This document shows, piece after piece, positions 38,746 to 52,087 of a stretch of 64,000 bases of DNA. Origin of the DNA: Eudorina sp. 2006-703-Eu-15. Taxonomy: Eukaryota; Chlorophyta; Chlorophyceae; Chlamydomonadales; Volvocaceae. The stretch spans positions 1,137,205 through 1,201,204 of the forward strand of contig BDSI01000026.1 of the NCBI GenBank assembly GCA_003117195.1, given 5' to 3'. Position numbers and translations under genes: made by a program. The notes below the pieces were generated by a model, which saw only the letters and a program-made list of their open reading frames with translations, had not been told where the DNA came from and searched no databases. The first letter of the stretch is position 1. Each line of letters begins with the position of its first letter.

Positions 38746-41175
38746 TATCGTTCCGATATGGTTTGTTTTTCTCTCTTTCGTGCTTCGGGGTCTTTGTGTG
38801 ACGATCCGTCGGATCCACACGCACCGGGAAGAGTGACCTGAAGGCCCGGAAGGTGCCGGAGGAGGTTGGCATCAGGTCTGGGCGTCGTGCAAATGAGGGC
38901 GTCGTACGCTGTCCTACGCTGACGTTCTGAGCAATGCGCTCTCACTCGGCCTCTTGTGCTGCAGCCGTGCCGCCTCGCCGGACCTCGACGCTCGACCGGA
39001 CATGCCGGGTTAGCGGTCCTGCAGCACCCTCCACGCGCCACAACACACATCTATCTAGGAAAGGACCCACCCGACCCGATGTCTGCGTGTGTTTACTGAG
39101 AAGCCCGCCTGTCTGTTTGTGTGTAAATGAATGAATGAACGTTACAGGGTAAAATATTCGTGGGTGCATTTTGTGGACCGCTTGCCGTACCCTCCTTTGT
39201 TGGATCCTAAGCCCATTGCAGCTAGTGCCATGACGTGGTGCTGTGGACAAGCTGACACAATCAGACACGGTGAAATGGTGCCGGCTGTGTGGCAGCCGGC
39301 TCAAGTAAACGCCACGACCCCCAGACGCAATGAAGGGGCGCCGTACGTTCAGCGTCGTGTTGGGCCCCTCACACCCGCAGCTCCTTCTAACCCGACCGTT
39401 GTCGGAAACCAACGGATGCGGACCCTTCCTGACACCTTATCGTACGGTACCATGTCCACCAGTCACGACACACCTCTGCACGGTCGTACAGTACGATGCA
39501 ATGTATGTGTCGCAGCGCACCAGGCATGGCATGGACCTGAGACCGACTAATTTCCGACATAGCAGGGCGGGGTTGGTTACTGATGGCTGCAGGACGCGAG
39601 CTCTCCACATGGGTGCGTGAGCTCATCCGCGGCTTGCTGGCCCTGACAGGCAGGCCGACCAACCTTTCCTTCCCGCTGCTCGTGACGCGCAGGCTGCCAT
39701 GGAAGGACTATGTATGACTTGTCTGGCTCTTTGGTTGTTTAACATCAAAGTCCGTGACGACTGACCAGGGAAGCTACGAGACCGTACCGTGCTTTTGGTC
39801 ATCTTGCCGGGAGTGGCGTTCATTTAGTCGCAGTAGGCGATATCTTTCACGGATTATCCCGTGATAATGCGTGCTTGCAGAGCACGTTGACCGCGGGCAT
39901 GAAGCCGTGAAGTCGTAGGGGGTTGGCGACCCAGGAAGGGGTAAGCATACGGCTGGCGCCGCTTCTGGTACCGGGACCGTGGGTGGTGCCAGCGAGTGCC
40001 CTCCCAGTGGAGACACAGGGAGACACTGGAGGGCAAGCGGGTGTCGATGGGTTGCGCAGCACGCCATTTTCCCTGGGTAGCTGAAATCATCATGCCTTTA
40101 TCAAGCAGCCATGCTACTTTGGAATTCTTCAAACAGGTACGCCGTGGGGCCACCCAGCGTCTTGCAACTTACCAACGCCCCACACCCAAAGCTCAATTGC
40201 GACATACTTCATCTTGAGGCGTTAAACTTGCTCTGTTTGCTGAATGCACACCCTCCTCATTTCCAAAGCTTCACTCTTTTGCAAGCCCGGGCTTCCAAAT
40301 ATTTGCAAGCCTGGGCCCATGCTGGCTTTCAAACCATTTTGTATGAAGTACATGATGTCATAATTAATCTTCTCACAGAACACACCGATTGTAATGGAAA
40401 TCTGGCTTCTAGGGAAGGCACGTGCTGGAGTTTCCTTGAATCGGACCTCGCTGGCGCAAGAGAGATGCTGCTAACTCGGCAGGACAGGGTTATCAAAATC
40501 TATCTTGGCAAAGAGCCGCGGCGCAAAGTCTTCCGGTTGACCTCGGCGGTCCGTACTGCAACTATTGAACCAAATTTTGGAGAAGCAAAATCAAACTTGT
40601 CCATCTTCACCTGTATGTGACACTGCTCAATAGAACTACTGGTACTCTAACAATCACAAGGATCACGCTTGTTGTTTCACGAAAGGCTGTCCCTCAAGCT
40701 GTTGGTCCACGCAGCCAATATCCTTGTGCAATCCCTCAGGCTGCAATAAAGCTCTATGTGACATACTTATAACGTATATCGATCCTATTACTTGTCTGTG
40801 CCGGAGACCATGCGCAGACGACAAACTGCGACAAGATGTGTTAGTCGCTTGGACCAAAGAGATGACCAGGCCTGGGAAAGGGATCCTTGGCAATAGGACT
40901 GCGTTTCGCAGCAACAATTTGTTGGACTCTCAGCTGAAGCCTGTGGACTACTGGAGGGACGTGACAGAAAATGGACGCCAGTAACGGGCCGCCTGCTGAC
41001 AGCCGACTAATCACAGCGCCGTAAGTCACATATTGAATTTATACGTTGTTGGTTGGACAAGCACCTCTGGATTGACCTGGTTGTTCAGATGACGTTCTGG
41101 GTCTTCGAGAAAGCGAGGGGCCATACGCCGTTTCTGCCTCGCAGGACTGTTGCTCCACCTCCGGGAGTGCGTCCC

Positions 41176-41315
41176 ATGGCCCAACCGGTGTTCCCGCAGT
41201 CCCTGGCACCCCAGCTGGGATTGCACGCGGGCTTCAGACCAGCACAGTTTGCACCGGCAGGTGGCAGCGGCATACCCTTGTTCCAGGCGCAGGCGCAGCC
41301 GGTAGTGGCGCAAAG
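41176..41315 (+). CDS. Possible extra 5' exon of the CXC gene
   Basis: This is an open stretch with a coding-like composition (MAQPVFPQSLAPQLG, then Gln-rich text). It ends AG before GTGCGC at 41315. The two leftover bases plus the C after the acceptor at 41861 form a Ser codon directly before the next Met, so the phase fits exactly. The frame is open upstream to 41053, with other ATGs at 41053 and 41089. If used, it adds 47 or more residues to the N terminus. If not, translation starts at 41863. Confidence 0.4.
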
Positions 41316-41862
41316 GTGCGCCTGTTGAACGATGACGTAGCAATCGTCCCGACAGAGCATATCCGCGAGGGGTTGGGCATGTGGGTGTATGGCAATGGTT
41401 TGTGGACAAACGCGGGAACCTATGTGGCCAGGGCTACTGGGAACACGCACGCCCTCCAAACACTGCAACTGCCAGACGGTTGAATTTAGGATGAGCATTT
41501 GTCTTCGCGGCACGGACCAAAACCCTAGATCAAGATTCATCGGCCATTGCCGCATCCTCATGGGAGTTACTGCGCACGGGAACCTACACGTTGGTCAGGT
41601 TCGGCAACACAAGCTCTCTCCAGACGTTTTCAGGACACTGGAGATCTTCTGACATGGAAGCATTCTCGCCGTACTCGGGCCCCTGATGCCCCCATCTTTA
41701 TAATGGGTGCGCCTGCATGATAGTCGTGCGATTCTACCGCCCTTTTTCTGTACCATTGACCTGTCTGCTGCTCCCTTGGTGCCGACCCTCACACCTCCGC
41801 ACCTCGCCACCCCACGTCGCCTCCCTGCCGTTCGTTTCTCACCACCCGTCCATTTAAGCAGC

Positions 41863-44800
41863 ATGGGTTCCCGGAAATCCTCATTGGACCGCAGCAAGGG
41901 CGCTAGCGTGGCGGCAGCGAACCGGAAGCAATGCAATTGCAAGAACTCAAGATGCCTTAAACTGTGAGTTGGGACATGCGTCCGAGCCGGGAACCACGGC
42001 CCATAGGCATAGGAGACATGTTTTGCTCATCGGCAAGAAGATGCTTGGTTAGTTGTGTCAGGACGATACTGCTGAGGTTTACCGTCAGACATCTATTGGG
42101 CGAGCTGTGAGGATGGTGGTCCATGCCAATATGTGTTCGTTCGCAGGCAAGGTTGGCGTGCGAATGACCCATGCATTGTGGAAATTAGGCAGGCATGGCA
42201 ATGGTGCGTGACATGCAAGAGGCAAAGCTAAGCGCATGCGAATGTGTATGTGTCTTCTATTACTGCTCAATGATACACAATCTTGGCACGCTGCCCACGG
42301 TAGGGGGCAAGCTTGGTGCACTGCTGCACGTCGGATGTTGATCGCCGTCGGACAGTCCAATATCCCACCCCCTGGTACTGCTATCGCCATCGCTACACCG
42401 AACGCGCAGTTACTGCGAGTGCTTCGCCTCGGGCCGCTACTGCGAGAATTGCAACTGCATCCAGTGCTACAACAACCGCGAGCACGAAGCCACCCGACAG
42501 AGTGCTGTGGAAGCTATCCTCGAACGGAATCCTAACGCATTTCGGCCTAAAATCCAGGTGTGGACGTTCAGGGCTGCATGGACTCCATGCACGTGATAGT
42601 TCGTTCATCACTGGGCACGTGATTTGGGAATGCAATTTGTAAGATGCCGTCCGCTCTTAGGTATCAACTTATGCATGCGCACACCGGGGACTGCAGCATT
42701 CGGGTTCCCGTGGTGTCGGCTGGTTTTATAGCTGTGATGCCGCCCCTTCCCTTTGGGTCCAACCCCCAAGGATGGGCTGCACGACAATCGTCGCGCTGAC
42801 CTTTGGCCCCCTCGCCGCAACCACCAACAGTCAAACGAGCAGACTGCCGCTGCGGCTGCTGCCGTGGTGAACAGCGCTGGCGCGCCAGGGCGGCATCTCA
42901 AGGGCTGCAACTGCAAGAAGTCGTTCTGCTTGAAAAAATACTGCGAGTGCTTTCAGGTGAGACTCCCTGGCTTCCAGGCCTGATGCAGGCATGCAAGGGG
43001 TCCTGTGGGCGGTTGGAACTTCCCGAGGGGTTTCGCAGTCTGGGGCAGAAATCCCATTTCAGGGTGCACTGGGTGACTTGATGCGAAGCCGCACGAGGTC
43101 CCCCGTGCGCCGCCGATGGCGTCGACTGTGGGCATGGACTCGCAATCACGGGAGACCGTTGCTGTGGGAGGGGCAGCATGGCTGTGCGCACGCGTGTCAA
43201 GGAAGCGCGGATGCGCGGGCACTTTGGACGGGGAGGAGCCTTAGCTGAGTGCTGACCAGGACGCCCGTCCCGCGTTTCACAACTGCTCGGCAGGCTGGAA
43301 TCTACTGCTCTGAGAACTGCAAATGTGTTGAATGCAAGAACTTTGAGGTGAGGCCCAAGGCCCGGGCCCGGGCTGGGTGTATCTGGGCTGTTTCTTTTTA
43401 ACGCCCAAGGCCCGACGCTTGCGGATGTGCTCTTACCTGCAGTGCCCCCTTAAACACCTCTTGTGGCACAAAAACAATCGTAGTACCTCGTGGTATGGAG
43501 AATGTTGCCACTTCTGTCGGATATCCGGGCCCCGGGTTACCACTTTCAGGGCAGGCCTTTAACCACAAAGAGGCAATTTAAATTGGTGCAACCGCTGACC
43601 CGTGTACAGGACGCCGGAAGTACAGTCGGCGCTCCTGGTGGTGGCGCCAAGCGCGTGCGCCCGAACAGCGCTCCCCCGCCACCGATCCAGAACCCCCTGG
43701 GCCTAGCGGCGGCAGCCCAGAGCGTGGCGCTCAGCGCACTTCGACCGGGATTGATGCCGGCGGGCACTCTAGGTGCCCTCGTCCAGCAACACCACGGCGT
43801 GGGCGGCCTGCCCGCGGGACTCGCTAGTGCGGTGGCCGCGGCTGCTGCCGGGGGCGGCGGCGCGCGACCCGGTGTGGTGGGAAGCCTCGCGGGACTGGGT
43901 CCTGGCGGCATGGCGTCGTTGCCGCAAGCGTTGTCCCTTGCCTTGGCGGCGGCATCGGGGCCGCAGCTAATGTCTTTGCAGTCGGCCGCTGCGGCGGCGG
44001 GGGCGTCGTTGGGTCAGCCGCCTGCGGGACCTCCGGTCATTGCCGCGCCGGCCGCTCAGCAGCCGGCAACAGCAGCTCTGCCGCCCCCGCTGCCACTGCG
44101 GGCCAAGATGCAAGAGGTATGGAGCATATGCTTTTGGGCGTTAAAAACAAAAAGCAATCTTGAAGGGCACGAACCGTGATTGCGAACTTGTGTTGCAAGC
44201 GGGCTGGGTTTGCGCATGTACTACGTGAGCCGCCTTGGGGCATGGCAGGCGAGGTGCTAGTATACTGAGGTTGGACAATGGCTTGCGCGCGATGCATGCC
44301 ACTGTACCCTCAACGCCACTTCTGCGTCGGCATCGCACCATCCTTTGCCGACTTGGCAGCTGGCACACAAGCGGAGCAAGCAGTGGCAAGGGGACAAGAA
44401 TAATAGAAAGGTGCTGGCATGTATTGGCACAGGTGGTGAATGGCATGGTGAAACGTTCTGTCATTGAGGAGCTCTGCCGGCTGCTCTGGATGGTGGCAGA
44501 CGACGAGGCGGCGCCGGCGCGGGGTACGACTGCTGGCTCGGCACCAGCTGGCAGTAGCAGCCGCTATGGCATGGCAGGCGGCCATGGCGGCTCGCACCCC
44601 GACGGCGTGCAGGTGGGCGACGGCGGCGCCGTTGCCGCCGCCGCCGTTTCGAGACCGGCGGGCAACGGCACTGCCAGTTCACTGGCCACGTCCCACATTC
44701 ACGAACCTTCGGGAGCCCAAAATGAGGGGACGACGGCAGCGGCCGGAGGTGGCGATGGCGGCAGCGGCGCAGCCCGGATACCGGGCTTTGAGGCGAAGAT

Positions 44801-47215
44801 AGAGGCTGAAGCCGCGGAAGGCCGGCCGCTGGGCTACTTGCGGTCAATAGGGGAGACAGGGCTGGGGCCAGGGATAGCCAATAGCAGTGGCGCCGGCGGA
44901 TTGGACGGTGTGGCGGCGGTGAATGGTGACCGCCGCTCAGCAGCGGGAGGAGACGGCGCATCAGCGGGAGGAGCGACAGGGTGTGGGACCTGCCCGGCAG
45001 GGCAACAAGGTACGTGTTTTGAGGCAGCACATGCGAGTGGTAGGGATGTGCTGGAGGGCAAGGGCTGAAGTTGCGAAGCAAAAGGGATGGCCAGGTCCTT
45101 GCCAAGCGCAACACACGCGCTCGCTTGAGGGATCGCACGACACCGCACGACACCCCAAGGGACAACACCCCAATATGGGTATAAGTTTTCCTTTCTTTTT
45201 ATTCCCAAGGGAACTCCGGAGTACTGCGACGAAGGGCTGGAAATGGCTCCTTTCCGCGTGTGGCTGCGGCGCTAGTAGGTAGGGAGTCCAGCGCTAACGG
45301 GAAGGGCAGCACAGCGTCTCAGCCGCCGTAATGGCCACCGCAACGGTATTAGACGTAACGGCCCACTTTGTGCGTCCGGGCGACTGCGTGGCACAGGCCC
45401 GTGCGCTGTACCGGGTAGTAGGGGTTTCATTGAGGCCCGCAAGCTGTCCCCACTGTGCCGCAGGTCTGCGGACGGGCGACGGGCAGGGCTCCGAGCCCCA
45501 GGAGGGGCAACAGCCGCGGCGGCCGGGCCCGCTCTACGGACGGAAAGAGCGTGTGGTGCTCGAGGAGTTCCTGTCCATTATGAATAAGATCAGCGAGACT
45601 GCCGCCAAGAAGCTGCAGCAGCACGGGGCCGCACCACCGCCGCCAGCACACTTGCAGCCACCGCAGCAGTCATACACGTATGCACAGGGAGTCCCCATCG
45701 TGTTGCCACCCGGCGCGACCTCGGCGGGGCCGTCGGCGCAGCAGCAGCAGCCATTACCAGCAGGCCCGTCCCCAGCTGCTTCGTACACAAACTTGATACG
45801 ACCCGTGGGCCACAGTGGTGCCGTGGCTGTGGTGGCGCCGCCGGGATATGCCAACGGACAGGTGCGGCTGACCGCTCGGTCCACAGGGGTATGTGGCTGG
45901 AAGAGCTGCCCGGGCAGCCCTTCCAGCTGCCCAGCTGATTGAGCGAATAAGCGCCACGGCTTGATGCCCAGTGTGCAAAGGACGTCCCGCATAATTTCGT
46001 CTGCGTTACCACGATATGGGTTTTCGAGCTGCAATGAGAAGGTGCTTGGGGTTCCGACAGCGCTGGAGCTGGAATGGGATACGGCAAGGGGATTGCGAGC
46101 AGGCTCGCGATAGTCTAGTCTGGTGTAAGGTTCAGAGACGAGGTGGAATGGTGTGATGCCTGCTTGTGGTCTGCATCGTATCGCGCGCGCACAAGACTGC
46201 GGACGGGCATCAGCAATTGACGACTTTGTTTGCTACAGCAACTGAGGCACGATCAGACCCATGCCGTGTTGCACGGGGAGGGTGGCTTCTGACGTTCACC
46301 ACCTCCACACCACCATTATCAGCATCATCGTTGTGCTCTTTTCAATTGCCGCTGCAGGTCATCTACCCGCTAGGGTCGTACCCAGCCGCCGCAGGGTCGG
46401 GGCCGCCGCAACAGCCCGCGCCCTACGGCGCGGCGGCGGGGGCTGCCACCCCGCCGGAAGGGGGCGTCTTCGTTGTGTCCCCTGCCATGGGCATTGCAGT
46501 GGGTGCCGGGCCGCAGCCGTCACAGCAGCAGCTCTCACAACCGGCGCCGGAGCAGGAGCATCTGCAGCAGCAGGGGCAGCCACAGTCGCACTTTTACCAA
46601 CCCCTCCACGCCAACGTCCCGATCATCCTGGCCCCGCCCCGGGGCAGTCAAGGCACGGGCGGGCCCGCCGCAGCCTCACAGTCCTTCTTCGCGGTCCAGC
46701 AACAGCAGCAACAGCACCTCTCCGAGACACAGCAGCAGCCATGCAGCCAACAGCAACCGCCCATGCCAGCCTTTGGCGGCGAGCACCAAGCCCCGCAGCA
46801 ACAGGCTGCCAGCGGACCGTACGCAACACCATTCTTGCCTTACAGCTCGGGGCTCCCCGTGCCGATGTCAACCGACGGTGCGAGCTCGCACCAGCAACCG
46901 ACGCCGCCGCAGGACCAGCAGCAGGGTGACGCGCAGGCCGCCGCGCTGCTGCAGGGGATCATGGCGGCGTCGGAACAGCAGCTCGCGATCTGGACCGCGG
47001 TATCCGAACGACAAGCGCTGTTGCAGCCACCCATATTTTCACAAGCGCCGCCAGCAGCTGATCACGGTCAGATGGCCAGCGGCGTTGGCGGTGCGGGGTG
47101 TAGCTTGTCGGGCCCGGTGACTGCACCGGCAGGGGAGGCCAATCCGAGGGGGGTTGATGGCACTGCTGCCCTTGATGGCACGTCAACGGACGCAATGGAC
47201 ACAACGGTGCTCTAG
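41863..47215 (+). CDS. CXC/CRC-domain DNA-binding protein (tesmin/TSO1/LIN54-like)
   Basis: Nuclear protein with two CXC motifs, the zinc-binding CRC domain that in plants and animals (TSO1/TCX, LIN54) binds CHR-type promoter elements, in animals as part of DREAM-type cell-cycle complexes. Exons: 41863-41963, 42410-42557, 42831-42956, 43294-43347, 43610-44116, 44433-45009, 45464-45861 and 46358-47215. All phases match. CXC1 (about residues 22-62) reads [10 protein letters not shown], split by an intron, then [11 protein letters not shown]. The signature linker [10 protein letters not shown] follows. CXC2 (about 102-143) reads [18 protein letters not shown], then [15 protein letters not shown]-terminal blocks include [14 protein letters not shown] and [15 protein letters not shown]. 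The last 285 residues are Gln/Pro-rich, a likely low-complexity regulatory tail. The protein is about 922 aa. The start may lie further upstream, and the acceptor of the third exon could instead be 42843. Confidence 0.85.
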
Positions 47216-50200
47216 TTGTGAGCTGCTTGCTTGCTGCGCGATGTAGTAAAATTGCGCCGTGGTGGGGTTTCATGGCTGGGAAGGGGTCCTTGTTTTTTGT
47301 GGATACCATAACTGCGACGGGGACGAAAACATGTCGGATCGGCATCGAAGTTGCTATGCGCGGGAAGGGGGGCGCGGGCATCGTTTGGAGCGACTTAGCT
47401 TGGGCTGTAGACGTATTTGAGATGACGCACATCGTGCGACGGGAGAGCCGCGCCGTCGCGACCTGACATGCTTCTTACACCCCGCAATGCGTTGGGACGG
47501 CGGAAGCAGCAGTTGCCTTGCGGCGTGTGGATGGGGTGGGACTGAACTCGACAGAGAAAAGATCTGGCTGCCGCAGGAACAAGGTCATGGGCGTGGAACG
47601 AGGCCGCAGGCGTGTTGTCTGGCCACGGGGCCAGCGGACATCGTGAAGGAGCGTTCTTTGATCCGCGCTGTCCCTCGGGAAGTCGGGATGCTAGTGGTGG
47701 CGTCATTATCTTGGGTCGCGCTCCTGACCGAAGCGTCTCGGAAGGGCCCTCGGCTGGAGGCCTTAAGGTAACAGTCGTCCTGCGTTTCGGGCTGGGGGCG
47801 TCTGTCAGCCTTTGGCCGCATCCGCTGTAGCAGTGCATCAGACGCGAATCTTTAATTATACCGTCGGCGATTGCGAGGTACGGCTGTGTCAGGTTGCCCT
47901 CTTGTCCGCTCTCCCTTGATACTTGCTGGTCATACGCCGAAGGACCTGTCGGTAAGGTCTTGGGACGTGTGGTTATGTCTCGCTGGCCCTTTGCCTGCAG
48001 GGTCCCGTGGCCAATCGCACTGTTAGCCTCACCCATATGCGCACCGCACCATTCTTTGCTGTGCTCGAACCTGACTGCAAGACGGGGAACCTTGCAAGAC
48101 GAGGAACACCGACGCGGGTTGTGCTGTAGAGCGATGACGGCGCGGGTGGTGACGGCGCGCATTCACAGCATGGGACGGTTGACTGAAAGTTTCTTGGCGG
48201 CGTTGAGCACAAGCGCTCGGCCTTTTGGATGTTTCGATGTACGACAACGGTACGGTCTTACAAGACGAAGCATCGAGTAATTTCCTATTGTGTGCTGATT
48301 GCCTACCCGTGACCTTTATCCAGGACGTGCATCGTTGGTTTGAAGGCCGCAAAACGGTTCATGTCACGCCGTGTTATGAGATGGCGTTGGTGCTGCGGTA
48401 AGCAGCTTCCGAACGTCGGGGCAGCAGTGCTTTGCCGTGGTTTGCCTGCGGCGAGATGTGACATCGCGCTGCTCCTTGCATATGCGGTGTGGCCGAGGGT
48501 GGGGTCGTTGTGGCCATTGCGACTCCAAGAGTTGTTTACCGTACTGCTCCCTTGCATCGGTCCTTGTCTTCATGCAAGCATCGACCAGACCGGGTACGAG
48601 CCCTGCAGGACAAGCCTGCTGCATCTGGAATTCATCATGTTGTCGCTGCAGCTTGCGCCGTTTCCCGGCAGGACGATCTACAAAGAAAGCTACCATCCAT
48701 CAGTCTTGTGGGAATGGAACCCATCACGTTAGGCCCTATTACCCCACAGTAATTCACCACGCCAAACTTGCCGTCACAAGATGAGTGCGAAACAAGCGGT
48801 ACCTGCGCCCGTCATGGCACAGATCATCTCTGGCGTTTGTTGGTTTGCGCGTATGCGCAGCGGCCCCCAATTGCAGAGAATGCAGCTGCGAGTTATTACG
48901 AGTCGTTATGTCTGGCGAATGCCTGCTGTGTTCATTTGAAGTACTTGACGATAAAACAACCCCACGGCGCACTATGTGCGAATCCAGGCTGCCTGCCCTC
49001 TTGCGAATGCCAGATTGAGCATAGCAAGGGCGTTCCCAGCCTTACTTGCCTGCAACCCTTGAACACCCAACCAGTCCGATATCGAATACTGAAGAGCTTA
49101 TGGCGTTCATACCAAGTTGAATACTGGCATCACCTTGTTCTAGGTGCGTGAAGTGAGCATCACTTAATGGTAACGTGCGGCGATAGATCGAAGCTGCCTT
49201 TCAGGCATACAGAGCAGATTGTAATTCATTCATCTTCGGTATGATTTGCCCGAAACTTGAGCTGTGGTCGCCGTGGACTTTTCCAGGGCACAAATGGCTT
49301 TCCACTTCGTACGTTCGTCCGGGAGAGGCGCTGCGCATTAAACCTGCTTTTGTTTCTAAAATACATCATTAAAGTGTATGCCGTAGTTGCGAACATGTCC
49401 ATTGAAGCATGTAACGGGAAGGATCGCAACAATTCGAACGTGATAGCTTCTCTCAACCGGCTTCGATGCGCGTTGCTGGGCAAAATCTATGTCCTAACGC
49501 TATTGCCGCGAAAGTGAAGTTACCTTACTCAGCACTGCCATTACGAACGGCCGTTGGCACAACTGCGCTGTGCAGCAATTTCTCTGGGAGGTATCAAACT
49601 CACTTTTAGTAATCGACAACACATATAACGTACACATAAGCTGTTCAATGCACAAATGCTTTGTAGTACATTTTGTTGCGTCAGCAGTTGCAGCGGTCTT
49701 GGCTGAGAATCGTGCCAACACACATCTTGATTTTCATGGCAATCATAAATAGCACATCAAAGTATAAGCCATTTGCTTATGCCTGAATTGAAGAAGGAGT
49801 GACGTCAGCGCCCGTGGACAACCGACCCAGCTAACAGCCTCTAACTGTTAGCATGGTGGGCGGTGGATCAGGTAGATCGTCGACAACTATTAGAAAATGT
49901 TGAAGAACGGTGACGCATGGTCAGACGTCTTCAGAACTGTTCCCCAAAAAAGGGAAGACCCTGGTTCTGCCTTACCGGCCGTTTCATACGAACTCAAAAC
50001 GCCCCGTGCTGCGGTAACATGTCGGACTGAGCTCGATTATCTGCTGGACCGATGTCCTGACAACGGTATAGTAACTTCTGCACTGTGCGGGGCAAACGTT
50101 TGTGCGGCCCGCACCGCCCATGCCGCCGGTGCGGGCTCCCGGAAATTGCTTCACAGCTGGTGGGATCTTGTCGCAATGTCGCGCGCAGAAGGGTCGTTGC

Positions 50201-51831
50201 GGGCAGGTGACATCAGTCCTGACCTCTCACACGGGCAACACACCGGCGACAGCCAAAGAGTTGGCCGCTGTGCCCCAGCCAGGACCGCTGCGAGCCGTGT
50301 CAGCATTGGCAGCCATGCCAGCTCGAACATCTGCACGCATCCGATGGCAACCCAAACGCTGGCCCCACAAACGCTGGCACCACGCATGCGTACGGATTCA
50401 TTGCGGCACGTCTCCTGCAGCCACATGCAGTGAACGCAGCCATTGTACGCTGGCCCCCTCACAATGGAGCACCCATCTCTTCACAGGCCGAGAAGCAACC
50501 CCCATGCGTTCCGTTCGTTCCTGTACGCTTGCGCGGCATACCGGCGTGAGTCTGCAGCAGGTAGGGTTCATTTCCCTTTGCTACTGTTGCATGCAACCCT
50601 CGGGGGGCTTGGGTTACCCCTTCCCCATTGCTGTTCTCTATGCCGCGTCATGCTGCCCACTGCAAGATTCCTGGCCTTGAGCATTGCCAACAATCCCCTT
50701 CTGCAGCAGTTTCGTTGTGCAGCCGAGCTTGCATCACCCGCGCTCCCACAGCGGTGCTTCCCTTTCTCAATCCCACCGCCATGGCAGGCTTCGCATCCGA
50801 CACAGCGGCTCGTGGACCGTTGCTCCTTGCAAGAACCACCTTGGCAGCAGTTTGTTGGGCCTCTTAGTGCCTGTATCCGTTCCTGCCAGCTCTGTTGATG
50901 ACATCTCAGCTGCCAGCTTGCACACCTGCACCGTAGGCACCTTGGTGCCGAGGTGCTCGGCCCTGGCCGTTACCGTATCCGCTTCCGCAAAATGGCCATG
51001 CGGCATCTCACGCCTCGGACCGCAAGGTGTTGTCTGCTGAGTGGATACTGTTCCCAAACCTTTTCCCGTTGAGTGCGGGTGCGTTCAGGTGCATTGGGGG
51101 ATGCTCCAGTCCTCCTGCTAGAAGCTATGTTCTCAATCCAACTCCACAAATAATTTACCAAAAAGCTGCTTCACCTGAAATACCCCGTGTTTTGCTGCGG
51201 ACTGCGACACGCTGAGTGACTGCTGTGTCATGTGCTGCATGTCTTTGCACACAACGGTAGTGCTGCACTCTGAAATTCATTAATACTGATTATTTGGTGT
51301 ATTCTGCCAAATTGGAATTGAACCTCATCATCAACAGCCTATGAAATTCAATTCAATTCAACTCGCCTGTGTTTACAAGCCTTTCGCTGGCCTGTTCGTG
51401 CAGCCGTACCGGTATAGCTTTGATAAATTGTTCTTCCTGCAACAGCGTTATAACATTTGATTTATCAAGTGAAATTTGAAAAAAATGCTCTCTCAATGCT
51501 TTATCTGGGACGGTTCGAATGGCGTCGCTTCCTTCGCGGAATTCGGCTCGGCAGCCACTTACAGAAAGGCTAGAAGAGCACTGTATTGGCCTGCCTCTTT
51601 TAGATCAATTTGAGTGTGTTTTCAATGCTATTTTCGCGTATCTAGCAGCTGGTCCATAGCGCAGCGCAGTCCACGCAGTCGGACCGTGTCGGAAAGTGTC
51701 GGACCATGTCGGACCCTTTCGGGCCTTTCAAATTTTAAAGGCAACTTCTGACTATCCAAGGGGCATCGATATGCTCGTCCATGTTATGCTATAAAATAAT
51801 GTACAATGCAGTACAGGTTTTTTTATTTGTT
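47216..51831. other. Intergenic stretch after the CXC gene, no gene recognised
   Basis: About 4.6 kb of mixed composition. Several frames of 100-250 codons are open on either strand, but none shows a known domain or a consistent splice pattern. It probably includes the CXC 3' UTR. From about 51250 on it is A/T-rich. Confidence 0.45.
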
Positions 51832-51843
51832 ACAAGGTGGACC

Positions 51844-52087
51844 CGCCCTAACACTATGAGGGAAGCGATGGCCTGGGATCCGGCTCGTTTGGCAAAGATG
51901 TTGGAGCGCATGTGGGCTCACCGTAATTCTATCGTGCCCTTTGGGCGCTAGTCTCGTCGACTCCTGTTAATGCGGTATTGCAAACCAGTGCTTTTGGGCG
52001 TTTTGTTTGCCCTTGGGCCTCCGGCTCGTATGGGTATGTGCAGGTATGTGGTTACGCACCCCCAACCATGTCACACACACACACACA
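51844..52087 (+). mobile_element. 5'-truncated LINE copy with probable target-site duplication
   Basis: Contains the last codons of ORF2 (MREAMAWDPARLAKMLER, ending VPFGR and TAG), the 3' UTR and an (AC)n tail. The flanks ACAAGGTGGACCCG (51832-51845) and ACAAGATGGACCCG (52084-52097) agree at 13 of 14 positions, as expected of a target-site duplication. The right flank continues into a separate dispersed repeat. In this copy the TGTAA before the tail is mutated to TGTCA. Confidence 0.75.

Larger units (their letters stand above)
37210..41175. other. Intergenic stretch before the CXC gene
   Basis: Contains the 37914-38171 minisatellite and one GTGGACC repeat. At 40048-40137 a short open stretch ends AAACAG before GTACGC, and a frame at 40111-40620 is open, but codon use and the lack of any known motif make coding uncertain. 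These could be 5' UTR exons of the CXC gene or unrelated. Confidence 0.4.

Noticed and set aside
45211..45330. An alternative CXC exon joining 45009 to an acceptor near 45210
   Set aside because: It fits the phase but runs into a stop at about 45330 and would drop the conserved [15 protein letters not shown] block and the Gln-rich tail.
48364..48696. Minus-strand frame considered as a transposase remnant
   Set aside because: No catalytic motif or terminal repeats could be seen.
49897..50433. A 178-codon + strand frame considered as a gene
   Set aside because: No domain, no signal peptide, repetitive Ala/Thr composition at the end, and no convincing splice context.
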